Assembly: GCF_001522545.3 (NCBI RefSeq)
Contig: NC_031773.1
Span: 19,974,302-20,038,301, forward strand
Direction: 5' to 3'
Length of the DNA: 64,000 nucleotides
Source: Parus major
Lineage: Eukaryota; Chordata; Aves; Passeriformes; Paridae
Position 1 is the first letter of the stretch, and each line of letters starts with the position of its first letter. Positions 27,001-39,043 of this stretch are shown here, piece after piece. The position numbers and the translations under genes were made by a program. The notes below the pieces were generated by a model, which searched no databases, was not told the origin of the DNA, and saw only the letters and a list, made by a program, of their open reading frames with translations.

Positions 27001-30000
27001 ACGAAAAAGGCCATCCTGTCATACCAAACAACTTTTGGAGGTCTACATTTCAAGTGCTGTGTCAATGTGAGAATTCTTCATTATATTATTCATTAACTCT
27101 CAAAAACAGTAGGAAGAATTATCTAAAGTAACAAAATCTATATTTTATGATTCCTCCATCCAGGCTTGACACTTACGAAAAAGTTATTTCAGTTTTAAGG
27201 GGAAAGCTAAGATACATCTTCGGATATAAAATAACAAAAAATTTATTTTCACTATTCTTTCCAAGCTGCATAGCTGCCTCCCTTCAATTTGAACTTTATG
27301 CTTGTACTCTGTTGTGGCTGCATCTTATACTAAAGAAGTGTGAATCACAGCTTATATTAAACAAGTCTGAATCAGTGCTGCAAATAGAGATTCGATCTTT
27401 TCTTCACAAATTCTGTTAATAAGATTTCTGGATTCATTCTGGCTGACATTAGCTGTCCTAAAGTTAGTGCTCTAGTCTAACCTCATTGTCTGTCTTTCCT
27501 CCATGGTCAATGCAGCAGGAGAGATGCACAGATACCTTCACAGGCACACTTATGAGGTTTTCCACTGTCACCTGTCTGAGGTGGCTTATTGTCAGCAGAA
27601 GAGAAGCCCACCTGCTCAGCAGCTGTCAGAGGTGTCAGTGAAAGATGTTTGATCTGACAGCCAGGAAGCTCTGCAGAGCCCAGCTACACAGCCTTCCACT
27701 CCAGCCTTACACCACTGAAACCAGGAACACAGAAAAAGGATTTGGAGTCCATTTTTCACTTACTTTACACCATTGCAAGTCCATATGTCTTAACTAAAGT
27801 GCTACTTCTGACCTACTTGGGAATGTTCGGGAAATTCAGAAGATGGAAGGAAAAGAGAGTTTAAAGTATAAGGTTAAAACTTAGAAAATCTGAAAATACA
27901 ATTAATATATTAAGCTGGTTTTCAGATTTGCAGCAGGATACAATTTTACCTGCTTAAAAATGTATTTAACTAAGCGTTAGTTAGTAACAAATGGAAATTA
28001 TTCTTAATGTTTTTCTAAATCTTTTCTATGCAATTTTTTGCATTTATTCCAAATACAAGCATCATGGTTTATTAAAAGAGCTCCATCTTCTGGCAGCTGA
28101 TAAAGAACAATGCATCATAGACGAAGAAAGGCTTAAAATCATTTGCAGAATATAATGAAAAATTGATCCTGAATAATAAATGTCTGTAACTGCATTCCAC
28201 AGAGACTTTGTGACATTTTGATTTTATACTAATTTGTTACTTGTTAACCTTGATTTCTAACCTTTTGTCAGGAAACTTACTCATTATCAAATTAAAATAA
28301 AAGGGTGACATACTAGAACAATGAAATTTTCCTTCCTGAAAAAGGGAAGTAAATTTATAAGCAAAAAAGTACTGAAAATTTATTTCAGCTTTTCAGAATG
28401 ATAAGCAAATTCTTTCACATTTTGTCTGCCTGTCTTACCAGTAGCTCAATATTTAGCAGAGGTAGTCAATGGCAAAAGAGGAAGATGGCATCCTACACTT
28501 TATCATTTTTTATACTCATCTCATCATTGATTTTATTACTAAGGGGCTTAACTCGTTTTGTTTTTTTCTTAAGAGGGTGTGTTGGAGGAAATGTAAGCTG
28601 AATCCAAAGGCTCTTCTCCCATGTTCCACAAACAATTGCACATCTGCTTGATGTTACAGCACCACATATCTGAAGAAAAATCAGTTTAGGAGATCATTTA
28701 TCCCTCTTTGGAGTTTTTATGAATAGAATAGTTGCATTAACAGGTTGAAGGTTTTCTGTAGTAAAAAGTCTTTACATAAAGAATAACTGAAATGGTGACT
28801 AAAGAACCAACATCCATATTTTTAATCATTTCTGTGTGAAAAGAAATAACGTGAAAATGGTGAGAGATTGACTGTGGAATCAGTTTTTTATATGAGTTTG
28901 TGAAACTTATTTTGTGTAATTACTTCCAAAAGAAAGTTTAAATATTTTAAAGTTTGAAATGGGATATCTGTGATATTTCCTCTTGCAGGAAGCGCAAAAG
29001 GAAATTTTGCATTTAAATTTAATGCATTAAAATTTAATGGTATAAAATAAAATGTCATTTTATTTAATGGCCACTTCATCATTAGTAATTAACTGCACAT
29101 TCTGACAAATAGCATGAAAAGTGGTTTTCAATGAAGTAATTACAGAATATTCACTCTGAAACAATATTAGGAAGAACAGACAGGGGAAAAATATGATGTA
29201 TATAATTAATCAGATTTTCCTCCCTGTATTATTCTTACCTTTATATTAATTCGTCTTTGAAGCTGTATTTATTATAGATTTACTTTAGAAAATCAGCTCC
29301 TTCCCAGTGACACCTCTAAAATCACACTTAGACCTATTAATTATTGCAGATAAACTAGCAATAAGGAAAACAAATTCAGATGAAAGTTTTTAAAGTTCTC
29401 ACCCATTAGTAAACTTCACGAAAATGAATCTGAGTAAAATTAACTTGGTTATTCCTGTGTACATCAAAGATGGAGAGAAAAGTATACACATTATTTTATG
29501 TTCTTAAAATCTTTCAGTTGAAACAAGTGTATTTAAAGCAAAGGGATTTTATGTAAGGGCATTTCTGTCAGATATTCGTCATTTTCTCTTTCAAATGAAA
29601 TTTGTTTTGGTTTCAGGAAGCTATGAAGGTCTGAAAACTGAATATAAGTGAAGTATGTAATCATCTGGAAAATACTGGTGTAATGAAGAAAAGACATATT
29701 GTTCTAATAAAAACTAAGACCCAGGGTACATGCAGCATGTAAGAAAAATCATGGTCAGGAAAACTAGATTCCAGTGTTTTCTCTGCTGGATAATCACAGG
29801 CATCTATTTAATTTTCCTTGTTTCAGTTTCTTCCCCTTGAAAACTGTGATAACATCATTTGCCCCTCTAAAGAGAATTCTGCTTAAAAAAAACTTACCAG
29901 AGAGGTCAGCCTGACTTAGTAACTAGAATATCTGGCAGACCTGTGGCATCTGGCCATCATTCTTTACTTAAAGCTGCTCTATCTGCTGCTCTCCAGCCTG

Positions 30001-30488
30001 TTTACACTGTCCTGGACTGAGGCATTGTCTCCTGAAATATGGCTTGAATAGCCTCTGTCACTTACTGTGGAGCTACCTGGGTCCAGAGGGATATGCTTTA
30101 TATTATTGTAATACAAATGATGGACCAAAATAAATAGATCACAGTGAAATTTCAATAATCTATCTGTAAATACACTCAGAAGACTGGGGAATTTAGGTGG
30201 TCACGTGGCTAAAAATCAGGAAAGACAACATTTTATGGCACACTTAAAAATGTCAAATGCAAGAGAAACCTCTGCCTTTGAAGATATTTTTATAAATAGC
30301 TAAAAATGCATCTAATGAAATGCGATTTATGAAAAATGTCATTATCATCTCTTTCTTTTTTATATTGTAGTAACATAATTTTTCCTGAAACTTGGTTTCT
30401 CCTGAAATTGGCTTTTTTTTTTGGCAAGCTCTCAACTTATTAAATACATCATTTTTTTCATGCAAATTATCTTTCTAAAATATTGTGC
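21016..30488. other. AT-rich non-coding stretch, no gene seen
   Basis: No gene or recognisable mobile element. About 21110-21195 is very AT-rich with repeated TTCTAC and ATTATAACAT words. About 22047-22075 is a pyrimidine tract built on CTTT. About 29015-29065 holds two short AT palindromes. About 27500-27740 is slightly GC-richer but without any readable frame. Frames are all under 95 codons and unrecognised. Confidence 0.65.
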
Positions 30489-30970
30489 TGTGTCTTATCA
30501 TCTCATGATGCCTTGAGAGGCTGACCTAGAACAGAGGCTAGACAGAGTTAAGAATAAAGTAGGTGTTTATTGAAAGGCCTTAAAGAATACACCTTGAGCA
30601 GTACAGGAGCCTGGCCAAGGCTACACCCAAGATGAATTTAAAAAAGGTCACAAAATGGACCACTCTTCATGAGATCTCACATTTGTATAATGTTTTATAA
30701 TGTTTTGGTCCGTTTGCATACCAGGGTTAATTGTCCAATCACAGCTTCAGATTATGAAGACCCATCCTTGTTTTCTGTCTTCAGTCCATCATTCTTTATG
30801 CTTCTTTGTGCCTGAAGCTTGTACCAGTTGTCCTTGGTCTCAAGCTAGAAAAGGAATTGTTTTGTCTGCCTACCCTGTGAAGAGAACACACTAACACTTC
30901 AAATGAAGCTCAGAGCTACACACCTAGGCAGCACAGAATATGAATATGAAAGCTAAAACTTAATGCATCA
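30489..30970 (-). mobile_element. Solo LTR of a songbird endogenous retrovirus (ERVK-like)
   Basis: Recognised in antisense by its characteristic blocks: 'GAGGCTGACCTAGAACAGAG', 'GAATAAAGTAGGTGTTTATT', 'AGCCTGGCCAAGGCTACACC', 'AATTGTCCAATCACAGCTTC', 'GTTGTCCTTGGTCTCAAGCT' and 'CACCTAGGCAGCACAGAATA'. On the minus strand a polyadenylation signal AATAAA lies at about 30563-30570. No gag, pol or env sequence flanks it, so it is a solo LTR left by recombination. The outer ends are approximate and I could not find a target-site duplication. Assignment to the ERVK class is from memory of the family. Confidence 0.8.
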
Positions 30971-33196
30971 CTTATGTCAGTTCTAAATCATTGCTTCTAA
31001 ATTTGGAAATGACTGTGGTAATGTTAATTCTCCTTACTTTCCAGTAACACAGTTGTTTAACCCACTACTGCTACTGATTCCTCCTGATGGAGCTGTTAAG
31101 GCGGCAGGGGAGAGCCAGTGCTGGCCCTAGGCACAGGAGAGCTCTTCCAAGGCTGTCTTCTGAAGGAGAATCTCTGCCCCAGTGCTGTGCTCCATCCAGA
31201 ACCTGGGAACCATCAGCCTTTCACAGATTCAGGCATCCCTCAGGTAAAATCTGCAAGCAATTATAAATTAAAGTAATATTTATGGAGAGACATACAATCC
31301 CTCTTCAGCTTTACAGGTACTTACACAAGCCTGCTGCAGCCAATGTAGAGTGAGCTCCCCTACAGAACAATCAGGCTAATCATCAAACAGGACTGGCTTT
31401 TAAAGTTCCACACAAAACAGGCTTTCCCAGATTCCTCTGTGGCACTTAGGTGTTACTCTGGCTACTTAGAGTCTTAAAAGCAGGTATGTGAGTGTCCTGT
31501 CTGGAAAGAAAAAACTATGGCAGCAAGGATTAAAAAATGGAAATTTGAGTATCATATTTTATAGGACTTCCATACTAAGGCTTTCTTCAGTAATAGACAA
31601 CTTCTAATTTGTACAACTTTGATTACGTCAGTAGGAAATCCTAGAGACTGATGTGGTCATGTTACATTACAGTGAAGTTTTGTATCACCATATCCCACCT
31701 TCCCTTCTGAGCTGCTGTGAACTGGATGTTTAGAGCTCTCAACATTCAGGAGCAAAGATGGAAGAGAACAAAAATATCACCCCAGCCAAAAAGACAAATA
31801 AACAGCTGTCCTGAATAGTCACTGAAGAGCAACACCTCTATGCATGTCTGGAATCACACATACTCTCCTGCATCCTTCAGATACAACATAACAGATCCAC
31901 CTACTGAAATTCAGCATTTCTTTTCCATATTATTTATTTAATTTTTATTACTGAAGCAGCATAATAAAGACAAGTTAAACCTAGAAGCTTCAGGGACCTA
32001 TTTCACAGTGTATCAAGCAATTGTATATTAAAGAAGATGAAATAACAGTATCCTCAATGTAACTTCCCACCCAGGGCCCACAAAAGAAACTGCTAGAAGT
32101 TAGAAAATAATAAAAATAAGAAAATTAAGAAGAAAAATAATTATAAAGAACTATCCAAGACTACCTTGCTTTAATTTTCTCTTCTTTGCATTCGTAAGAG
32201 ATCTGAACTCTTTGAAAAAAGACTAATAAAGATCAGGCAGAAAGTGGGGATGAGAGAGAGAGGGTTGTCATTTTTATAAAATAGAAAAGACTTATGAAGG
32301 ATTAACTCTGCTGTTTGTTATGCATATTCAAATATACTTGTATGTTATAATTTAGTTTATTTTAGCTTTCCATTCTCTACATATCTCTTTCAGAGAGAGG
32401 CTGTATACTGAAGATAAACAGATTAGAAATACACAGATACAGCAAATAAAGTTGTGCATATATGAAGAAAATAAACGTGAGGTTGACACCAAGAGAAAAT
32501 ATTAATTTGTCAGTAAATGTGTAATTGTAACTAGCCACAGATTTGGCAAGCAGACAAGAAAATATCCACACAGAGGCATTTCATGGCAGAAAATAAAGAA
32601 GCTGAACTGAACAAGATAAATTGCACCCCATCAGCAAGCTGGCCAGGTATAGCATGAGCTTGTGGTCTCTGGCCAGCAGGAACTCTGGGCCAGCCCACAC
32701 ATTTGTTCTACTTCTGACAATGGCACAACCCTCAAAGAAATCAGAATGCAATGAACAAATAAATTAACAAATAAAGAAATAAACAAATGTTAGAGTTGCT
32801 GTCAGAAAACTCAGCCTTGGCATTTTGTTAAAAGAACATTTAGTGCTCAGCAGAAGACAGACGTGCTGCTGTCTTACACAGCCTTGACAGGTCTTTATAG
32901 TGCTTTGAACATCAATTTAAAGGAGAAAAGATATTACTTATTTATGACAGCACAACTTCCTATTGATGTCTGTACACAGGAGGCACAGGAAAGGGTAGTG
33001 CCTGCTGGTTTCTGCTCAGCTGTAAGGTTCCAAGCCCCTTGGAATGGAAGGAGATGCTTTCAAAGCTCAGACATCACCCAGTAGGACCGTGTGTTGTCAC
33101 CCCCATCTCAGAGCTGGGGAACCATGGCCCAAGAAACAAGTACATCAGCAGCTCTTGGTGTTGACACCAGAATTTTGCAGCTATAGGGATCGATCG

Positions 33197-33252
<56 letters not shown>
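33197..33252. repeat. (ATCT)14 microsatellite
   Basis: Fourteen perfect ATCT units are preceded by a short GATCGATCG run at 33188-33196 and followed by GTCCCTACAGGG. The perfect array suggests it varies in length between individuals. It produces a 'SIYL' repeat in one frame, which is not a protein. Confidence 0.97.
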
Positions 33253-36200
33253 GTCCCTACAGGGATCTCGAGCTCCTCTTAAATATGTATGTCCTCAATT
33301 TACCTTTCTTCCTACTACTGGCAACAAGGTTACCTCTGAAACCACATAGGCATTTTCCATTTTCCCCTTTTTGGTAATCTAATCTGCTTTTGCTCATAAG
33401 TAGCTACTCATCTCTTTCTTTAAGGAATTAAGACCAGTTTTGGGCCATGCATATCCCTACTAAACACTTAAAAGTGTAGAAGGTAAACAGATTAAAAAAT
33501 AAAAATTATCAAAAGAGGGAAATAATCACAATCACCCACAATAAACTGCTGAACCCCAGCTATATGGGAGCATTATGTGGCTTTTCCCTGTACTACTTTC
33601 TAAGCTCCCATGAAATACTGGACCCAGGAACACTGTGAGATGCTGAATTTTGTTTTCTCTAACAGTTGAGGAAGTTAAGGTTGACCTTCCTGCCATGCAC
33701 TATAACCACCAAAAGGAGGCCTCCAGATGTTTTTTTTACAGATCATCCTACTGAAAGACCAGTAAAGAATATTCTCCTTTTTAAGTGTGATGAGTAATAT
33801 AGATTATATACACATATACATATATGAATATGAGTCAATTTAGACAAAGCTGTGTTAACTTGCAATTAGGGTTGACTTTTACTACTGCTGTATTAACAAA
33901 GCTATGCAGAATAGAGGACTGACTTCCACCTGCTCACTCTGTCTCCCTGCAGAATTCCAATTTTTATCTTCATTAGTAAGGAAGTTCATACAGTGTTTGA
34001 GTCAGATAAGGAGACTAGCACTTATCTCCATGCTACTATTTTATCATATATATTATTGTTGTTTGCAAAACCTCAAGCATGGATTTCACTCACAGTTTAT
34101 ATTTTCACCAGAAATTCCATCTAAATGCAGGTCAGAAAAGGGAAAATTACAGGTATGGTGTATTAGTACTACTTTTCCCTGGATGTGCATTATTTCTGCT
34201 TCATGACTGTGATGTCCACAGCAGAAAACAGAGAAAGCCATATCAAACTTCAGGAGTCCACTGGCTGCTATCAGGCTGCACATGTTCTGTGCACTGTAAT
34301 ATATGCTGAACACAGCTGAGCAGGACAGCAGGCCTAGAGGAGACATCAGAAGCCAAATTATCACTAGTCTGTGTCAGTAGGGAACACCCAGATGATTTCT
34401 CTGCAGGTGAAATTAAAATGAACTTATCTAAATTTTTAACACATTTTGCATCTCCCTCAGACAGAAGAAAAAGCAAATTTACAGTAAGAATCATATGGCA
34501 AATATTTGAGCTAAGCCAGGTTGGGGACTGAATTTATTGGGAAAAGATTTCATTAAAGAAAAAAAAACAAACCCCATAATTCTTTTTACAACTCCTGCAG
34601 TGAAACTATTGAAGCTTACATATTTCATTGTAGAATTGAGGACAAAATTCTGTTATACTTTCATATTGCATCATCCTTAACCATGCAAGACTTCCTTTTT
34701 TATTCACCACCAACCTTCCAACTATAATAATCCATTAAGAGTGGCACAGGCTTCTGAAATGTCTGATGAGAAAAAAAGAACAAAAATGTATTGTGATATT
34801 ACTAATTAAAGAAAAGGCCACTAATTTCTTCTTCCTGTTAGCCTATGCTAACTTTATTTTAAATTCACATTAAATTTTTAAGTTAAGAGGAGGCTTAGAT
34901 ATGCCAGCTTCCTCGAGTTTTCCTTGGTTCACTTCTTTCCTTTTTCTTCCTTAGTCTATGATTGCACTTTCAAGAAGGCTATTTTACACTAATATCCTTC
35001 TAATAAATGAACCCAAAACAAGCAACTACTTCTTAGATAAAACCCTTTCAGAACAAAGAAAATAAAGTAAAAGGAGCAGAGGTAGCAAAAGCACTTGCAA
35101 TTTATTAATTGAAAGTAATAGTTTGATGACTACATCTTCCTCCAAGACCCCTTTATTATCTGTGGATTAGTTTTTTTTATATTGAGTAAAATTATGCTCT
35201 TGGAAATAATCATGCAAACTGTATTTACACTGAAGTTTTTGCAAGTATTGTGTAGTATCCTCATGTCAAATCCTTCTAATATGCAGAGCCTCCTCTCCAG
35301 AGTCTACAAGCATACAGAAAGTCTTGAGACACAGAGATCAAATTGTCTCTCTATAAAAACAAGATGAGGCAGAAGACATTGCAAAACTCACCATACAAAC
35401 TATAAATACAGGATTCACATTTTGGGAGAAGGAAGCTCCAGTGCCCTTTGTGCAACAATTCTGGCCAAATCTGGCCCTGAGAAACAAAGTCTGCTTGAGA
35501 GATAGATGTATTAAACAAGGTCATCTTGATCTTTGCCTGGGCTGGTATCCCAAGCAATATGAAACATCCTCACAAGCCTTATCCTGTTAGTATAGGCTGC
35601 ATCCTTCCTTGTAGCCCCCTCCATTCTGGGACCCACAAATAGGCTTCTACTGCCACCAATCTGCCCAGGGTCTGAATTTTATGATATTCTGTGATTGTAA
35701 CACATGAAAAAGTAGAAGAACTAAATTCTGCCCCTAAAGTATTTTTAATAAATAGACTTCTCAACTTCAGGTGCACTGATAAACAGCATACAGCTTTCAT
35801 TTCCCAGTGTCTCTGGTGTTCTCTCTCTTTTCCAAGATTTATCAGTATCCCAGCCTACTCATGTCTAACATTTTCATCCAGTCGCTGCCAAACTTCTCTT
35901 CATGTAAAATGCTTCCAGTGCACCAAACCTTGCACTGATCATCTTTTATTCTTTTAAAATTCCCTTTCAGGGCAAAAATTAAGTTTATTGGTCTCAGGAG
36001 CAGTTTTTATTCATCCTCTGCTCTGAACACTTCTGCTAGTTTTATTGTTTGATATTGCATGTTCACCAGATCATATAGTGATTCTTTAAAATGCCACAAG
36101 TTAATCAGGGTCAAGAACAAATAACAGAATTCAAGAAGGACTGAATTTTGGAGAAATATTCAGAATATTGGTTGTATTCAATGCAGGTTATTTATTCCCA

Positions 36201-38041
36201 AAATTAAAAACCAAAACCATGGGATAAAAAGGGAACTGGATGAGGAAAGGACAATCAGAATAAGAAAGAGATTTTGCTGGCTTGCAGGTAGTTGAAACCT
36301 GCACAGTCTAACTAAATGTTTTAAACACAGACATCACTACTCATTTCAGAGTAGTTTGATTTCAGTTTACACAATGTCTAGTCCCTCTGGTGACTGGTAC
36401 TTGATATTAATTCAGAGCAAAATTGCATGTCACTCTACTGTCTGTTCTTTGGTGCTGCATGCCAGACTGAATTTGGTTGTATTTCTGTGGCAGGTGGGTA
36501 AATCCTGTTTACCTATATCTCCATGGATTTGTGATACCTAATTACTGCTTTAGAAGCTTTCATAGATCACTGATGTAAAAAAAAAAAAACCTTCAGCCTT
36601 CCTAAGAATCATAGTAGAGTTCTCCTAATAAAATCTTCAATTTGAAAGCCCTACATTTCCTCTGAGTAGAGATGAGCAAGAAAGATATTATCATTATGTT
36701 TGTTTTTTATGTTTGTTGGGTTTTTCTTAAAGCATGTAGATCAGCCAATTCAACCATCACTGTAAAATATATCCAGCACAAACTAACACCGGTCTGTTAC
36801 CAAAATAAGCCTCTATCAGAAAAATGTATTCTATATGAAGTCTATATGTGGACTGCAGAAACACTTAAAGTCATTGTGATCTGGCTCTTAACAAACTGGA
36901 GATTGGCATTTGTACTGTTTTTTTTCTATTTTGCATGTTGAAACATCTCTGCAGCTGGGCTCCAAAAACAAAATCCTGAAGTACTTCAAGTGGAATACAA
37001 AGAAAGTCAAAACTAGATTTTGGCTCCAAAGTTTTACCAGTAATCTAATGCTAGATCTCTTAGACCACTGGAAGTGTTAAGAATTAATTTCCAAGATTTC
37101 TATTGGGCTGCTGGGCAAAGAGTGGAAGGAAAAAAGATAAACCAACATACTTTTCTGTGCTCTACCAGAACGAGGAGCCTTATCAGCAAGAGAAAATACT
37201 TGTGTTGTATCCCAAGAATTCTGTTCATGGAAAGGAACTACACACCATCATATTGGAGGAACCTTGAGCTGCTCTGTAAGATATAGTTTCAGTCCTTCTT
37301 TTTTTTTTATTTAAAAAAAAAATCATCTAAAATCATCTTGTTTCTTCCTTTTACAGTGTGTTCCATAGTTTGGTTGTGTTGGTTTTTTTTTTTTGGTATT
37401 GTAGGTTTTTTTGCAGTTACTTTTTATGTCTCAATATTTTCCTTACCAGTTGGTACTGATTTTGAGATAAACCTTCTCTTTTGCTGCAAACAAGACAGAG
37501 TACTGGAGGAAACACACAAGACTCAGAAACAAACCGGTGAATTGTGCTGAGCTGGAAACTTCAGTCTCTCAAATCAAAAGAAGTGTTTTTAAAAGTGTTA
37601 ATATTAATCTTGTAAAGAGGAGTGATGGATCAAAAGTTATCATAATATAGTTATACCAAAACCACTTTTTACAAAAGCTCCACCTCTATTAAATTATCTT
37701 CTACCAAGGGAAAAGAGCTTCAGAGAGAAAAAAATTTGTTCTGCTGAGGAGTACCAAACTGGTAGAAAAAAAAAAGATACAGCAAGTGTTTGGAAAACTA
37801 TAAAATAAACCCTTAACAGTTATGATTGACTAGGTATCTCTGATGTTATCACTGTTAGGAAACAAATGCTAACATTGTTAGCATGACATAGTCATCTAAA
37901 CTAATTTCAAGAAAAAAATCCATACAAAGAAGCAGGTCAGAAATAGAAAATGAAAAGTGACAGTAAGCAAGAACTGGGCATGTTTCTGAGCATTATGCTT
38001 TATTTGTACCATAATAGACGCTACCTGCAAACATAAAATAT

Positions 38042-38070
38042 ATTTGAGTCACATAATTTGTGACTCAAAT
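38042..38070. promoter_or_regulatory. Palindrome with two AP-1/NF-E2-type motifs
   Basis: ATTTGAGTCACA at 38042-38053 and TGTGACTCAAAT at 38059-38070 form a perfect 12-bp inverted repeat around a 5-base spacer. Each arm carries a perfect TGA(G/C)TCA core, the AP-1 (Jun/Fos) or NF-E2/MAF family site. The pairing of two perfect sites is seen directly; regulatory use is inference. Confidence 0.5.
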
Positions 38071-38430
38071 TATGCTTTATTCTGAAAAAGTTCAATCCCT
38101 TTTACTTTAGTAATCCTATTTCCCTTCCTAACTCTGTTAAATTCTTTAATTTGCTACAGACATTAAATCCATGCCCCAATCTGGCTGGTATACATCATAT
38201 AATATGCTATTTTACAACTGATGGACAGAAGTCCTTTACTGAATTCATTTCACAAGATGAATCAGGATATTGAGCACAAGGGAATGCTATCATTTGACAA
38301 AATTACTTTAGTAAATCCATCTAGCTCATTAGACACCAAATATGGTCTCTTCCAAAAAAATGTTTAGATAAGTGGTCATGTGCTGGGCCTCAATCCTATG
38401 ATAAAGAGCCAACTGCCCATATATCAGTGG

Positions 38431-38460
38431 CTATATCTCTATATCTATATCTATCCATAT
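38431..38460. repeat. Degenerate TATC simple repeat
   Basis: CTATATCTCTATATCTATAT-type sequence, a short interrupted tetranucleotide or hexanucleotide repeat. Confidence 0.8.
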
Positions 38461-38862
38461 AGTGTCAGTGGCATATTCTTAGAACCTTTCCCACCTCCTC
38501 ATCACTTTCCCTTTCTTACTGTTTTCTTTTTCTTTTTGTATATTCAGTTGGTAAGGGGTTAACATAGCTGACACTGAAATCATGTGGATTTGTGCAAACA
38601 AAGTAAAAGATTAAGCTGATCATCTTTCCATATATTTCTCTGTGTGTGCCCTATCAAGGATGGATTTTCTGGGGAAAAGAGAAATGTGGAGGTCATATAG
38701 AACAACCTCACAGTGCTATGCAGAAGAGGGTGACATTCAGCAGTGTGTGGGTATGTATATGTTTGCTCACTGCTGCATTTTTTTCTTAAATTTAACTTAT
38801 TGGAATTGAATTACAGTGACCTTTCTCTAAGTCATTTCTGACTCTCCTCAGTATGTAATATA

Positions 38863-38866
<4 letters not shown>

Positions 38867-38894
<28 letters not shown>

Positions 38895-38898
38895 CACA
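38867..38898. repeat. TGTG(TA)12CACA perfect palindrome
   Basis: Twelve TA units are flanked by TGTG on the left and CACA on the right, giving a perfect 32-bp self-complementary tract. It is a dinucleotide microsatellite able to form a cruciform. Confidence 0.95.
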
Positions 38899-38999
38899 GA
38901 CAGATAAATATTTCAGTTCTAATAACTAGGAGAACAAAATCATAGCCACTTACACAATTCCATTCCATGCCTGTCATTTCAGAAATACAAACAGTATGT

Positions 39000-39043
39000 G
39001 TCTTTTCTTAGTTTTCTTTTCTTTTTTTTCTTTTTTTTTCCCC
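39000..39043. repeat. T-rich pyrimidine tract
   Basis: Forty-odd bases almost entirely T with scattered C, ending CCCC. Low-complexity sequence, possibly the reverse of an A-rich tail; no retroposed body was recognised beside it. Confidence 0.85.

Noticed and set aside
31090..31250. GC-richer block with an AG...GT-like outline, a possible exon
   Set aside because: No frame stays open through it with recognisable protein and no partner exon is visible.
33044..33349. Frame with SIYL repeats
   Set aside because: It is the translated (ATCT)n microsatellite.
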